Shown one piece after another: positions 23,276 to 34,700 of a stretch of DNA of 64,000 bases. Numbering within the stretch: the stretch's first letter is position 1; every line of letters starts with the position of its first letter. This stretch comes from Mariannaea sp. PMI_226 (Eukaryota; Ascomycota; Sordariomycetes; Hypocreales; Nectriaceae). The notes beneath the pieces are model-generated. The model was not told where the DNA came from. It made no database searches and saw only the letters and a list, made by a program, of their open reading frames with translations. The translations under genes and the position numbers were made by a program. The stretch spans positions 806,001-870,000 of the forward strand of contig JANFOG010000013.1 of the NCBI GenBank assembly GCA_024336345.1, in the 5' to 3' direction.

Positions 23276-25332
23276 TCAGGTCCAATGATGCCATTCAAGT
23301 CCCTCTCGATACTCGAAACCAACTTGTGGGCCTTCGGCATCAACAATGTAACCATCCTCACATCGCCCATACTCAACTTTAACCTGCTTCTCATAAAACC
23401 CGTCAAATTTGCTGTCGAGGGCATCCTTGAGACTCTTCACGTCGCCCTGAGGGTGAAGAACCCCCCACGACTCTATACAAACCTTGCCCTGGCAGGACTT
23501 GAGTACCATCATGAGGGCATCCAGGCGATGAAGTACCTGGGTTATGCTGCTATTTGCCAGCAAAGTCGAATCCGATTCAGCAACCCACTCCCTTTCGTCA
23601 ACAAGGTTATGCAGTTGTCCTGGATCAGTCTGGTTTACAGTCAGCGTATGATAACATGCAACACTCAGCAGCCCACTCATACCTTGAGGTCATAAAGCTC
23701 ATGCTCATTGTTACACCACACTGAGTAATACAGATTGTAGTCCTCATGCACAATTCGAAGCCCTTTATATGTGTTGCTTCGCGCCACGCGTTGGCCTTTC
23801 CCATCTTCATATTGTTAGCAACATTCAGCAATTATGAGATTAATACATACCAAACCCTCCAACGTCACCTTCAGCGATTGCTATCCCCCAGTATTCGACT
23901 GCAACATGCTCGTGTCGTGCGAAATCCGCCTGGTCACTCCGAATTGGAATCGGCGTGCCGTCGAAGTCAGGCCGAGACTCAATGCCAGCAAGCTTGAGAA
24001 TCGTGGGAGCAAGATCAATATGTGTGGTGACTATGTCCTCGACTGCTTGGGCATCTACACCCGGACCTCGCACGAACAACGGAACTCGAATGTCCTCATC
24101 GAATCCACACTCCTTTCCAGGAGGAAGACGATGCTGACCCAGATGATATCCATTGTCAGAAGAGTAGATGATGTAAGTGTTGTCGAGGAGGTCAGCCGCT
24201 TCTAGTTTGGTAATAACCTGCTCGATGATTTCATCAACACCTTGAAGTGCTTGTAGTCGAGCACGATAGAATTCATCAATATACGACACCGCCGAATCGT
24301 TCAGTTGGGGAAGGTTGTGAATCCAACTAACACTACTGGGCTACATTCTAGTCAACACACCGCACTATATCACTGCAGGCTCATACATACCGAGTCAGGG
24401 TTGAAGTTGTCGGATCGCGGGACCTTTACGCCCTCAAACAAATGGGAGTGTCTTTCAAGTGGAATTGGGGTTGTCATGAATGGCGCACCATTGCCTCTAT
24501 TAACATCAATATTCGAGTGCGGTGCAACAGGCGCAATCGTGAGAAAAAAGGGTTTCTCATTTTCAATGGCTTCAGTGAGAAGCTCTCGCGCATATTTCGC
24601 GATCAAGTCTGAGGTATGCTCGTTCTGGTGGTGGACAGGCGGTTCTTGGTTCCGCTGGAAAATAGGATTGAGGTACGAGTAAGTGCCGGGATCGACCAGA
24701 AAATTGGTACCTGTCCATCCAGCAGGGTACGGAGAATCGTAATTCCAAATAGTATGAGCGTTGAACAGCTTGCCGGTATAAAACGTGTTGTAGCCGGCTT
24801 CTTGCAGCCAGACGGGGAGGTAGTTTTCGTTTAGTCCCTGGGACACGAACTTGGGAAAGCCGCCTATTTCTCGAATGAGTACATAAAAAATGAGGATGCG
24901 ACATCGATTACATGGAGTCAGATGCTCATGGATAAATGGAGACATACCGTAGGGTGGGCTAACATCGGTCACGTTTGTATTGTGTGGCTGCTTGCCCGTC
25001 CAAAGTGACACTCGTGACGGGCAGCAAATGGCCGTGGTAGTGAAATGGTTCACGAATGAAGTGCCTTTTTGTATGATGTGCTTGTTCAGTAACGGCATGT
25101 AAGCTACCGAATCCAAGACTGAATCCTGGTCATCTGTGAGAATGAAGACTATGTTCTTCTTGTTGCTGTTGACAGTATCAGCTAGCAATGCCTCACTCCC
25201 GTGGCTCCCTGTGTGTGATTCCTCTTTGGACAGTATGATTTCATCGTCCAACTGCTGAGCCCAGCTGGCTGATACAGCTAGCACCGAACATGACATTAAG
25301 CCTGCCGGTCGGAGCCATGTTTGGAACCGCAT
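23276..25332 (-). CDS. Secreted sulfatase (arylsulfatase family), apparent frameshift
   Basis: Predicted to hydrolyse sulfate esters outside the cell or in the secretory route. A signal peptide occupies residues 1-25 (cleavage near ASWA-QQ). Metal-binding DD lies at residues 67-68, and C103 of the C-x-P-S-R signature (CCPSR) is the site converted to formylglycine in this family. Downstream are YSSDNGYHLGQHRLPPGK and the conserved tail NEHELYDLK-TDPGQLHNL. Five exons fit: 25332-24948, 24863-24391, 24341-23851, 23804-23683 and 23629-23276. Exon 3 needs one base fewer: near 24299-24303 the plus strand reads GTTTC where GTTC would keep frame. As written, the frame stops ten codons later, and no AG after the in-frame TGA can rescue it. 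Either this is a sequencing error in a T run or the gene is newly inactive. Without the extra base the length would be about 607 aa, normal for fungal arylsulfatases. Confidence 0.85.
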
Positions 25333-26000
25333 CTTGTCGTTGGGGCCTCAACAGCCGTCTCTCCCCGTCGCGCTTGGGCTATGTGTAGGTGTCAAGCGTA
25401 CTTATTCAATTGGGCACGAACCTCTGATCCAACTTCGAAAATGGAACCGATGGCTCGAAGAGAAATCACTCACTCTGCGACTCTCCGCAGTCTTCCCTCT
25501 CAAGCTTCCAGCGATATATACAATTAACCTTTCCAATTTCGTTGCTGCCGGCATATCTACGGCCCAGTTCAGCGCTGTTACCCTTGTCTCAGCTTCTCAC
25601 GCAATGGCATCGGTTATGGCGTCAAAAGTTAGTGCTCAGTGCGAAAATCCCCGCAAAACACTAACAGTTAAATGGGTGGGGCCCTGTTTCTTGCTGTTCG
25701 ACGCATACTTCAACGTTATCACATTTGACTTGCATCTGTCCCCCACGTCGCTCTGAATCATGTATAGGGGATGTTGTACGGATAAATGGGCTGTATGTAC
25801 CTTGAAATAATTGAGAATTGGTTAGGATAATTTACGCCATCGACTAACCCAACAATGGCGTGCTATCAACTAGATATTCAGCATTTATGTTACCCCAAGG
25901 TGCAGAAGAATGTAATTACAAGAGCCACCTCGATCGAGTTGACGTGTGAGCAGTCTTATCTTCAGGTAATCTAGTTGTTCTCCTTCAGAGCTGGAACACA
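25333..26000. promoter_or_regulatory. Divergent promoter region of sulfatase and arylsulfotransferase
   Basis: A 668-bp spacer separates the start codons of the oppositely transcribed sulfatase and arylsulfotransferase genes. The arrangement would allow shared control, and the two genes have related chemistry. I did not identify a specific factor site; co-regulation is inference from geometry and function only. Confidence 0.5.
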
Positions 26001-27655
26001 ATGAAGTCCACCAGCTTCCTTTCCGTCACTGCATATATCACACTTCTTTCCGGACATACAAGCGCAGAGTGGCAGTTTCGCTCTCGTCCCGACCTCTATG
26101 TACCACGACTGAACATTACAATCCCCGCCACCAATGACATCGCTCCAGGCTACATCTTCGTAGCACCATATCCAAGTCGAGGCCATTACGAGGCTTTACC
26201 CGAACAACCTGCCGCTTACATCTTCCGTAACAATGGTGATCTCGTGTGGTCGAGCTTGGGATATCTGTCCGGTTTTGTCGCCAACTTTCATGCCGTGAGA
26301 TTCAACGGCCAATCCGCACTCCAAGCGTTCCAAGGTAGCATTGATGCGAACCACGGGCGTGGCTACGGCACGTTCCAGATTTTGAATGGTTCATACAGAC
26401 CGATTGCGCAGGTCCAGGGTCTAACGAATAAGATCCCATCGATACATGAATTTCGCATTGTGAATGAAAAAACTGCATTGATTGAGATATACAACCCGAC
26501 TCCGTATGACTTGACGCCATATGGAGGAACTGGGGAGCAGAAGTGGATTATAGATGGCATCTTACAAGAGGTTGACATTGAGACGGGTGAGCTCATCTTT
26601 GAGATACATTCCCTTGATATTGTATCTCCAGCCGGTATGTCACACAAATAAACTATATTAACCAAATTTCAACTAAACATCCAACTCCCCGATCAGATAG
26701 TCTAGCTCCGATCTTGCCAGATACCGGCCTCACTGGTCCAGATGGTTGGGATTACTTCCACCTGAATAGCATAGACAAAGATGACGAGGGCAACTACCTC
26801 ATCTCGGCCCGGCATACCAGTGCAATCTATAAGTTATCAGGAAAGGATGGATCCATCATCTGGCAACTTGGTGGCAAACGATCCACGTTCAAGCTCCCCA
26901 CGGAACTCAAATTTAGCCATCAACACGACGCTCGCTTCCTAAACCGGTCTGTGGATGGCAATATTGAAACCATTTCGTTCTTTGATAATTCGGCTTGGAA
27001 CTTTGACGACGCAAAGTCTCGATTAAGTCCTCACTCTTCCTCGCGAGGCCTTATCGTGGAGCTCAACCATGTCGACAACTCTGCCAAATTAATCCGGGAA
27101 TACATCTCGCCGGACGGCCACTTGGCCGAGTCACAGGGCAATACACAAGTCCTCCCCAACGGCAACGTCTTCATCAACTGGGGCCAAGAAGGCGCCGTGA
27201 CCGAGTTCCGCGCTGACGGGACACCCATCTTCAACGCCTATCTCGACTCTGGCGGCCCGGTCCAGAACTACCGTGGTTTCCGGCACGAATGGACTGGTCG
27301 TCCAAGGGAGGTCCCAGCCATCGTCGCAGTCCGATCAAGCAAGGCCTCGACGAGCGTGTATGTGAGCTGGAACGGCGACACGGAGGTACACCTGTGGAGG
27401 TTCTACGTACAGGGCGGCGAGCAGGCAGAAGCAACAACGGGACGCAAGATTGGGCAAGCAAAAAGGGATTCATTCGAAACGGTTGTGACTATCCCGGCAC
27501 AACGCATTGATTATCTCGGTGCGAGTGCACGAGTCTTTGCAGCTGGATTCGCAGTGGATGGCACATTTCTGATACGATCTCATGCCGTGGTTGTACGGGA
27601 GGATGTGCATGCACAGGTAAAGAAAGAAGGTGAGGTTGAGCCTGGAGAGCTGTAG
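26001..27655 (+). CDS. Secreted fungal arylsulfotransferase (ASST family)
   Basis: Resembles the fungal branch of arylsulfotransferases (Pfam ASST/Arylsulfotransferase_2). Bacterial ASST moves sulfate between phenolic esters without PAPS; the activity of the fungal branch is largely untested. Two exons, 26001-26634 and 26697-27655, are joined by GTATGT...GATCAG and encode 530 aa. An N-terminal signal peptide ends near HTSA-EW. Recognisable family segments are HEFRIVNEKTALI, the NSIDKDDEGNYLISARHTSA strand typical of the beta-propeller, IIWQLGGKRSTF, and the signature SHQHDARF with H286, H288 and D289 as likely active-site candidates. NGNVFINWGQEGAVTEF follows. It is divergent from the adjacent sulfatase. 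The C-terminus ends in an acidic, non-hydrophobic tail, so a soluble secreted protein is likely. Confidence 0.88.
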
Positions 27656-29246
27656 ACCTGTCAAAAATAAAATGTTTTTGTTTTTTTGGGCAATTATTGA
27701 CTCACACATTTCTTTCACAACTCTCTCGTTATGTTATTCAGCTAATGTTTTTTTGTTCAAGTGGATTTTGCTTCATTATGAGTCATGGATGGGGGCCTCA
27801 TCATGCATAATGATGTGTTTGTGTGGTGTTGTAGGTATCCATCATGCCCACTTGGTCCAGGGAGGGGGAGACTTGAGGTGACGGCTGTACTCCAATAGTT
27901 ACTTCATACTCTATACTGCCTAGGTACAGTATTATGTAGTTTTGCGTGTCTGCCTATTATTCCCTATAAACCTCGTATGTGTTTGTGTGTGTGTGTGTGT
28001 ATGAGAAATGCAAATGGTTGTTTAACAACCAGAACCTATGCGATGCCTCGACTTGCTCACACATCAAGCTCGACTCGTTGAATGCATGGAGGCTGCACCG
28101 CATAACTTGGGTAGTCGAAGCCTCTCGCTGCTTGTATTAACCCATGCAAGCAGGTTCCAACTCCAAGATGCCATCACCTTTCCTTTGCTGTCCTATGCAC
28201 ATCAAATCTCTTGGCATCAACCTTTACCATCTATCGTAGCCAACAGCCACGTCAATCTTCCCACATCCCCTTTTTTTTTGTTGGAGGGGGGCCTCGTCCT
28301 GCATCATCATCATCACTGCCATCGCCATCAAACTACACATCTTCGCCAATCTCCTGCAAGCCTCTGATGCAAGCACTTCTCAAATGGATTGCGACCCAGT
28401 GTCTCCCTTCTCCTTGTTTCGTCAGAGGTGCAGCAAGACCAGGCACATCTCGCGCGTGGCCCCCTACAATGGCCCAGCAGGGGTGTTCGACCTGAACGCC
28501 TCCACACCAAATGATTGGTCGACGCGCTCCAAGCCCCCCCTGTTCACGCACTCTACCGCGCCAACGCACCACAGAGACAGTTGGGTGAGCGCGCCCAGGA
28601 CGGCGACAGGTCGATGAAACCCACGTTTTCGAGCCCAGCGTCGGCGGGGGCTGTCGCTGGCTCTCATGTGGTTTCGTGGTTTCGTGGGTTTCGCGAACGC
28701 GTGCAGCCATTTGGGACGCGATGGTTGTCCGCGGCAACCCTCGATTCGACTTCGCTCTGCATGTTCTAGGTGGTTGTCGGGCATTGTTTTGTATTGGACA
28801 TAGGCTTTCGCAGACTATATCTAACAGAGAAAGGACTGACTGACTGACTGACTTGTAACAAGTTTATAAAACCCATCAGCCCTCATCAACCTCTTGAAGC
28901 TCGACTCTTGTATCAATCCATCCATCCATCCATCCATCCATCCTCTTTAATCGTGTGTGTGTCTTCTATTGCTTTTCTGTTCACATCAAGAATCAAACCC
29001 TCGTCGACTTGCCTCTTTTTAAGTCGACCCAAATACGTTTTCAGCAAAAACTTGTATCATCACTGTCAACCGTTCTTTTGTCCAACTCTTTCTTTACGAC
29101 AATTATTTTTGATCTTCATCATTTGATACCCACGCCACTCGACTTCTGATATTATAATACCCCACCTCACCTCGCATTACCTACCGACCAACCTTGTATC
29201 AAAATTCATTCTCTCGAGTCCATCTCTCCTTTTATATATAATCAAC
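27656..29246. other. Intergenic region before the FHA gene
   Basis: Contains a TG microsatellite near 27980-28001, a (GACT)5 tract at 28834-28853, an ATCC tract at 28916-28943, and a pyrimidine-rich leader running up to the FHA start codon. Overlapping 100-134-codon frames on both strands at 28333-28784 are GC-rich shadows of one another without recognisable content. Confidence 0.5.
28916..28943. repeat. ATCC tetranucleotide repeat
   Basis: Seven perfect tetramers within the probable promoter or leader of the FHA gene, about 300 bases before its start codon. Confidence 0.9.
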
Positions 29247-29984
29247 ATGTCCAATTCTTCCAACATCATCGCCTGGCTGGTCCCAACGGCGCGCGGCTCT
29301 TTCGCCGATAAAGCAACTCAGCTTGCATGCAACGACTTCCGCAGCGTCTCCACAGACTCATCACCTATTCTCACCGCCCGTCTTCCCAACCTCGTCACCA
29401 GCAAACCCGCCAAGGCTATCCAGCTATCATTTGACCAAGCGCCCAAACGGCCGGGGTCCTTCGTGCTTGGCTCCGATCCCGCCCACTGCGACGTTGTGCT
29501 CCCGTCTCTTCCGGGCATCTCGCCCCGCCACTGCGCCCTGAGCTTCGACGCCGAAGGCAGACTAGTTCTCAACGACTATTCCGACCGTGGCACGCAAGTC
29601 TGGTATGATTGGGAAAGCAACGGCGACCAGACCGACTACACTTGGATTCTCAGCAGCGGAAATTCTGATGGATTCCCAAGCACAGTGCAGCGCATCACCA
29701 TTGATATCCAAGGTGTGCGTTTTCAAATAGTCGTCAACGACCACTCTGCCGATTGGGACACATACCGCGAGAACGTTCATGCCTTTGTCCAACAACCTGC
29801 CTGGACCGACGGCCTAACTTCCGGTTGGGACCGAGCGTCAATAGATCCAGTGGCACCTCTCTTCTCAACAACACCAATGTTTCAACATATTTTTGTAAAG
29901 TCTCTCGGGGATGAACCTGTGGGTGAAATGTATTTGTGGAACCTAGCCAGGCCATGGGAGCCGATGGTCAAGGCGGCCGCTTGA
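29247..29984 (+). CDS. FHA-domain protein without a kinase domain
   Basis: A 245-aa single-exon protein with a forkhead-associated domain, a module that binds phosphothreonine peptides. The FHA core is at about residues 70-120: SFVLGSDPAHCDVVLP, then ISPRHC at 91-96, where the family has its conserved S..H phosphate-contact segment, then LVLNDYSDRGTQV at 106-118, matching the N-x-S-x-x-G-T-x-V motif. Nothing after the FHA domain resembles a kinase; the C-terminal 80 residues contain Trp-rich strands of unknown role. It may be a free-standing reader related to the N-terminal part of fungal FHA-kinases. The start ATG follows a long pyrimidine-rich leader. It is convergent with RPA43. Confidence 0.75.
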   Translation: MSNSSNIIAWLVPTARGSFADKATQLACNDFRSVSTDSSPILTARLPNLVTSKPAKAIQLSFDQAPKRPGSFVLGSDPAHCDVVLPSLPGISPRHCALSFDAEGRLVLNDYSDRGTQVWYDWESNGDQTDYTWILSSGNSDGFPSTVQRITIDIQGVRFQIVVNDHSADWDTYRENVHAFVQQPAWTDGLTSGWDRASIDPVAPLFSTTPMFQHIFVKSLGDEPVGEMYLWNLARPWEPMVKAAA

Positions 29985-30244
29985 TGCCAGGAGTTTCCGG
30001 TCCAAATTATTCTTAGATTGTGTTGGATTATCATGTTTGGTATTATAGGATGTATCACAGCTTGGCGTTCGGTTATCTTGTTTGGGCCGGTTATGTTAGT
30101 GATGGAAACAACACTCGTTGAATGGGCACGAAATTGTCACTCCGGATGCAGTAACAAATTTATTATTTCATTAAATCAAGGTATCACATACAACTCCTTG
30201 CTCCTTTTTTCTCTTTTTTAAAACCCATTCCATGCCGTGACTTT

Positions 30245-31567
30245 TTAGTCCTCGCTCACTGCCAGCACCTCTCTCTTTGTCGCCTCATCGTCCTGAAGCT
30301 CCTCCTCATCAGCGTCAAATCGAGTCATACTGAAGTCTGGCACGCGTCTCCTGAGCGGCTTCTGGCCTCCCTTCTTGTTCTTGCGCATCCTTGCTGTCTC
30401 CGCCTCTTCGGCGACGACGGCCTTTTCGCCCTTCTTGTCCAGCATAGTACCCTCCAGACTCAGGTAACTAGTCTCGCCGGCGGTTCCGACATCAAAATTG
30501 CGTATTCGGAAGCGAATCTTGCCCTTGATCTTCTCTCCACTGCCGTCCACCCAGAATCCAGTACTATGGATCTGGCGAACGACGCCGTGATCGTCGGCAG
30601 TGATGACTGAAGCAGTCTCCTCAAATCCTTGGGCCTCGGGGGACTCATTTGGTACCCACTTCCAAGAGGGTGGCAGTCTGCGGGCTTCTATGGAGGCGTT
30701 GAACTTGCCAAAGCACACAACGCCAATGTGGCCTTCGGTTTGGAGGTTGACGCTTCCCTCCATCCAAGCACCTCGGCTGGGGACGAACAGGTCGACGTCG
30801 GCGGTGATCCAACCGAATCCGACAGCGGCTTCGTCCTTGGAAATGACATTCGCCGGCGATTCGTCATCCATAGCTGCACCATTCCTGCCAGGCTTCTCGC
30901 CGAACGCAACATTTCTGTAGTCTAGGAGAACGCCTCGCAGAGAGGGCACATATTTGTTCTGGAGGTGTCGCAGGTGCTGAGTCTGACAGCTCGTAACAGG
31001 CTGGGCCCAGCCAATGGGGAAGAGGGGCTCGTAGAGAGACACCGTCTGGGTGAAGAAGGGAAATTGAGGGTTGGCGGGGATGTCAGGTGGCTGGTGGATT
31101 GAAGAGCTTGAAGGCTTCGACTGAGATTGGGTGTCGACGTCCATGGCATCGCTATCAGTCTCTTGAGGCTCGGGAGCCGATTCGACTTCGGGCGCATCGC
31201 TATCATCTTTTTTGGACTTCTTCTGCTTCTTCTCTTTCTTCTCCTCTGGGACGGCGGCATCTCCTGACTCGCTCTTCTTCTTCTTGTGCTTCTTCTTTTC
31301 CGATTTTGTTTCTTCGGCGGTAGGCGCAGCTTCCGGTTCCGTTACACCATCTTCAGTGTGCTTTTCCTTCTTGCTCTTTTTCTTCTTCTCGCCCTTGCCG
31401 CTGACCTCTGGTGCGATGTCGGTTGCGGAGGCAGAGATGCTCTTGGACTTTTTGTGCTTGGGCTCACCATCTCCAGCATTGTCGTCTTCTCTTGCACGCT
31501 TCTTTTCCTTCTTTGATTTCTTCTCAGGCTTGACCCCTGAGGGCTCGGGTGAGGCGATTCGCGCCAT
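30245..31567 (-). CDS. RPA43: DNA-directed RNA polymerase I subunit RPA43
   Basis: Subunit of nucleolar RNA polymerase I; with RPA14 it forms the stalk that contacts Rrn3 at rDNA promoters. The 440-aa single-exon frame has a Lys/Glu-rich low-complexity N-terminus (about 1-150) with several nuclear/nucleolar basic blocks, then the conserved core. Segment SLYEPLFPIGWAQPV (177-191) and KYVPSLRGVLLDYRNV (205-220) match the Rpb7-N-like tip domain. AVGFGWITADVDLFVPSRG (248-266) and HIGVVCFGKFNASIEARRLP (280-299) match the RPA43 OB domain. The C-terminal RKNKKGGQKPLRRRVPDF tail is basic. The extended charged N-terminus makes it longer than the yeast protein (326 aa), as is usual in filamentous ascomycetes. 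The start at 31567 is the first ATG of the open frame. Confidence 0.92.
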   Translation of the reverse strand: MARIASPEPSGVKPEKKSKKEKKRAREDDNAGDGEPKHKKSKSISASATDIAPEVSGKGEKKKKSKKEKHTEDGVTEPEAAPTAEETKSEKKKHKKKKSESGDAAVPEEKKEKKQKKSKKDDSDAPEVESAPEPQETDSDAMDVDTQSQSKPSSSSIHQPPDIPANPQFPFFTQTVSLYEPLFPIGWAQPVTSCQTQHLRHLQNKYVPSLRGVLLDYRNVAFGEKPGRNGAAMDDESPANVISKDEAAVGFGWITADVDLFVPSRGAWMEGSVNLQTEGHIGVVCFGKFNASIEARRLPPSWKWVPNESPEAQGFEETASVITADDHGVVRQIHSTGFWVDGSGEKIKGKIRFRIRNFDVGTAGETSYLSLEGTMLDKKGEKAVVAEEAETARMRKNKKGGQKPLRRRVPDFSMTRFDADEEELQDDEATKREVLAVSED

Positions 31568-31714
31568 TGTTGCGTCGGGCGGTGATGCTGCTTGCGGACG
31601 TGACGGGCTGAGCCGAGCAGAAGCTCTCGTGGGAAATTTTTTTAGTGAAGAAGCTTATCGATTATCGTAAAGCTCACACCGAGCACACATAAGTGGGGCC
31701 TTTGCGTCCGAAAC

Positions 31715-31728
31715 CTCACCGCGGTGAG
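31715..31728. promoter_or_regulatory. Perfect 14-bp palindrome upstream of RPA43
   Basis: CTCACCGCGGTGAG reads the same on both strands and sits about 150 bp before the RPA43 start codon. Perfect palindromes of this size are typical of dimeric transcription-factor sites (inverted CGG or TCACC half-sites), but I cannot name the factor. Confidence 0.4.
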
Positions 31729-34700
31729 ACCTACCCTATAGTGCCTATCCGCATTCGCATTTGCCATTTTTAATTACTTCTTTGATGGGGAGGAAACGCT
31801 CGTCGTTCATTACTATTACTGTGCGACAATATCTTTTTCTCCTTTTTTTTTCTCTTTCTTTCTTTAGGTCTTCACATTTCTGTTATTGCTTCCGTAATCA
31901 AGTGGCTTCGAGCTACTTATCTTGTATGGAGAAGAATGATAACTCTACACAAAGTTCACCCGAACCCGATGACAAAGAATGGAACTGGTACGGATAAACC
32001 AAGCCATAATAGATAGTCAGCTCCCCCGATCCCTCCCTTCCCATGGATGCGGAACAAAAGAAACCCCAGATGAACCGTGGCAAGACAAAACTCAAAGAAA
32101 AGATAGAGACTACAGACCAACTCCAGCCCGACTCTCATGTTCAACTACCTACCTAGGGTGGCACAACAGACAGCTACGAGACTATCTAGATACTCTTTCA
32201 CATGACTTTCTCGGATTTCAAAAAAGCCGAGAGCTACAATATACTGGGCTAGTTCAAAATCCGGTTCGCTTGTGTCATCGGCTTGCCCAGCAAACAACAA
32301 ACGGCGCAACTTGAACCTGAGAGGGAATCTCGGCAACACCCCAAGCGAACCGCATGCCGGGTTTGGCAAAATCAATCATCCGCCGCATTTTCTTACTGAC
32401 CCAAAATAATACCACGATTTTACCCGCCCGAGTCATGCCATCACTGTATCGTGAGGTCGCCTGGAAACATGCCAAGCAGTGACATCGACCCTGCTGCTAT
32501 GCGAATCGCTACCCCCTCGACTGTTGGAGGCGTCAGTTGTGGCGGGTGGGCTGCTTTAGGTCCCAACTTGTGATTCCCAACTGCCTGATGCGATCCAGGT
32601 ACCTGCATTTTACGGCGTGGCAGACGATCACCGGTGCATTGCCGCGAGCGAGATCGTCACACATCGCATGGGTGGCCAGGCGCTCGTCTTGTATTTGGCA
32701 CGACCACATTGACGCCGAGAACCTGGCATTGAGGGCCAATGCTCGATTTCTTTCGGGCAAAAGACAACACTGAGTGGAGCTTGGTTGGGCGGCAACATAC
32801 AGCATGTGACGCTTCGGTCAAGAAACCGACCAAGCCCTTTTGTGATGAGTCCTCCGTCACTAGGTACCTTACCTAAGATGGGTAACCAGCGCGACCTTGA
32901 CGATAACGATACCGACGATGGAGGCACCGCCTAAATGCCGGCAAAAAACACAAAGAAAACTGACTCGAAAGTGCGTAGTGGGGACGGTTCACCAATGGGC
33001 AACTCTGGGCATTTAGGGCACAGCGTCTAAGTTACGGAGTGAATAACGGTGAATTGCCGCCCATCCGTAGTAGGACGACAGGATATCCAGCTGAGGGAGC
33101 TTTGAAAGCGAAACAAGAAAGTAAGGTACCTAGTGATGGGAGGACAACAGGAGAGGACTTTCTCTGGTTCGTGGTTTTTTGAACTTCGAACTACTGCAAC
33201 TTATTTCCAAAAGAAACCAGAAAAGTGCACAAAAGCAAGTGAGTCAAAGCAAGTTCAAGGGGCTGTCATGCGTTTTCTTTGGATGACATTCAGTGACATC
33301 TTTTGAGCCCGTCGAAAGCAAGTCAGCAGTATTGTACTTTGTAATTTTGCGTTATTTGTGTTGTCTCGTCGTTGTTATTTCCAAACTCCGAGTTTACTAT
33401 CTTTGGCAGCTCTTATCTGCATGTGCTGTAATCTGTATATGCTGCCTGCCTATTACACCGTCCCTCCGTTGGACGCGCGTTTTTGTTAGTGATGCGGTGT
33501 TATTCCGTCACCGGGATTAATAATAGAAACGCCGTTTGCTTGTTGCCACTGCCGGTGCCTCTTCCGTTTCCAGTCGAGGAACCCGCAATTCCAGACTATT
33601 TCCAAATGTTCTTTGGGCCCCAACGGCGAGTCATCGGGCCCAATGGCAAAACAGAGAGAACGGAATTCCCTTTGGGCGGTGTTGGATGTGTGGGAAAAAC
33701 GGCACGGACGGGGCACATCGGCGTCTTTGACGGTGGGGACTGGCAGAAAAAAAAAAGAGGCTCTTACCTCACCTCCAGCCACTGGTAAACCGGCAAAAAC
33801 GCAACACTACTTTGAGAGTAAGTGTGGGTGGGGAGTGGGCGAAGGGTTGAGACAGACGCAGTAGTAGTGCGACAAGGAAGCTGCAAAATGCCTCCGCGAA
33901 AGACAAACGTAAGAGACAGAAGAGAGGCCTGGTTCGTGAGGCCTCAACGCCAACGGCCAACGGCCAATGACCAGAGACTGGAGACCAGACAGGACTCCAT
34001 AAGCACTGCCTCTCACACCAATCCATTGAGAGCGGAGAGCCGTGGAGTGAACTTGACGGAGCGGCCTTTTTTCTTGCCTGAAAGATACTTGGGGAAGCAT
34101 CAAGAAGGATTGTGCTACACAGTATGAGAAGGAGTGCAGGAACGAAAATAGGATGTTGAGGACGGTCCTATGCGATCGTCTGACTTGCGTGGTCTTGACA
34201 GTGGTATGACCAGCTGTCATAGCTGAAGCTGGGGCTTGCAGGAGAATTGATCACACAGCATTGGTATTATTTGTCCAGCAAAGCAAAAGCAGACTAAAAT
34301 AGTAAAACCAAAGAAAAGAGAAGGTTATTGGGACCAGGTGTCTGGTATCGGGAGAACAATAATAAGTAAAGCATGGGGCAAATATGACAGCAGTGGCAGC
34401 GGGAAACGGGAAGTCTGAAGCCAGGGAAAAAGCCTGAGCGCATCAGTGGCAGAGGGATAGGATAGGATAGACTGTGGGATGACAGAAGAAAAAGTGACAA
34501 CTGGCAAGCCATCAACCCCTCTCTTCCCACTGAGACAGGACACCCTCTCAGACATCCCATTCGCACACAGGCAGAAAGGCACAGAGGCACAGAGGCACAG
34601 GCACAAACACACATACTCAGGCATCCACACACACATGCGCACACACATGCACACTGACGCTTCGCAGAAACCTACCGATGCAGGTACACAGTTCTGGTGC

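Noticed and set aside
19026..27655. A complete meroterpenoid or indole-diterpene gene cluster around the terpene cyclase
   Set aside because: No prenyltransferase, FMO, P450 or synthase gene is visible, and a complex I housekeeping gene lies in between.
28333..28784. Overlapping 84-134-codon frames on both strands
   Set aside because: GC-rich DNA with few stops in any frame; no family resemblance and no splice context.
30600..31670. Several plus-strand frames opposite RPA43
   Set aside because: Antisense shadows of a biased coding sequence; RPA43 itself is clear.
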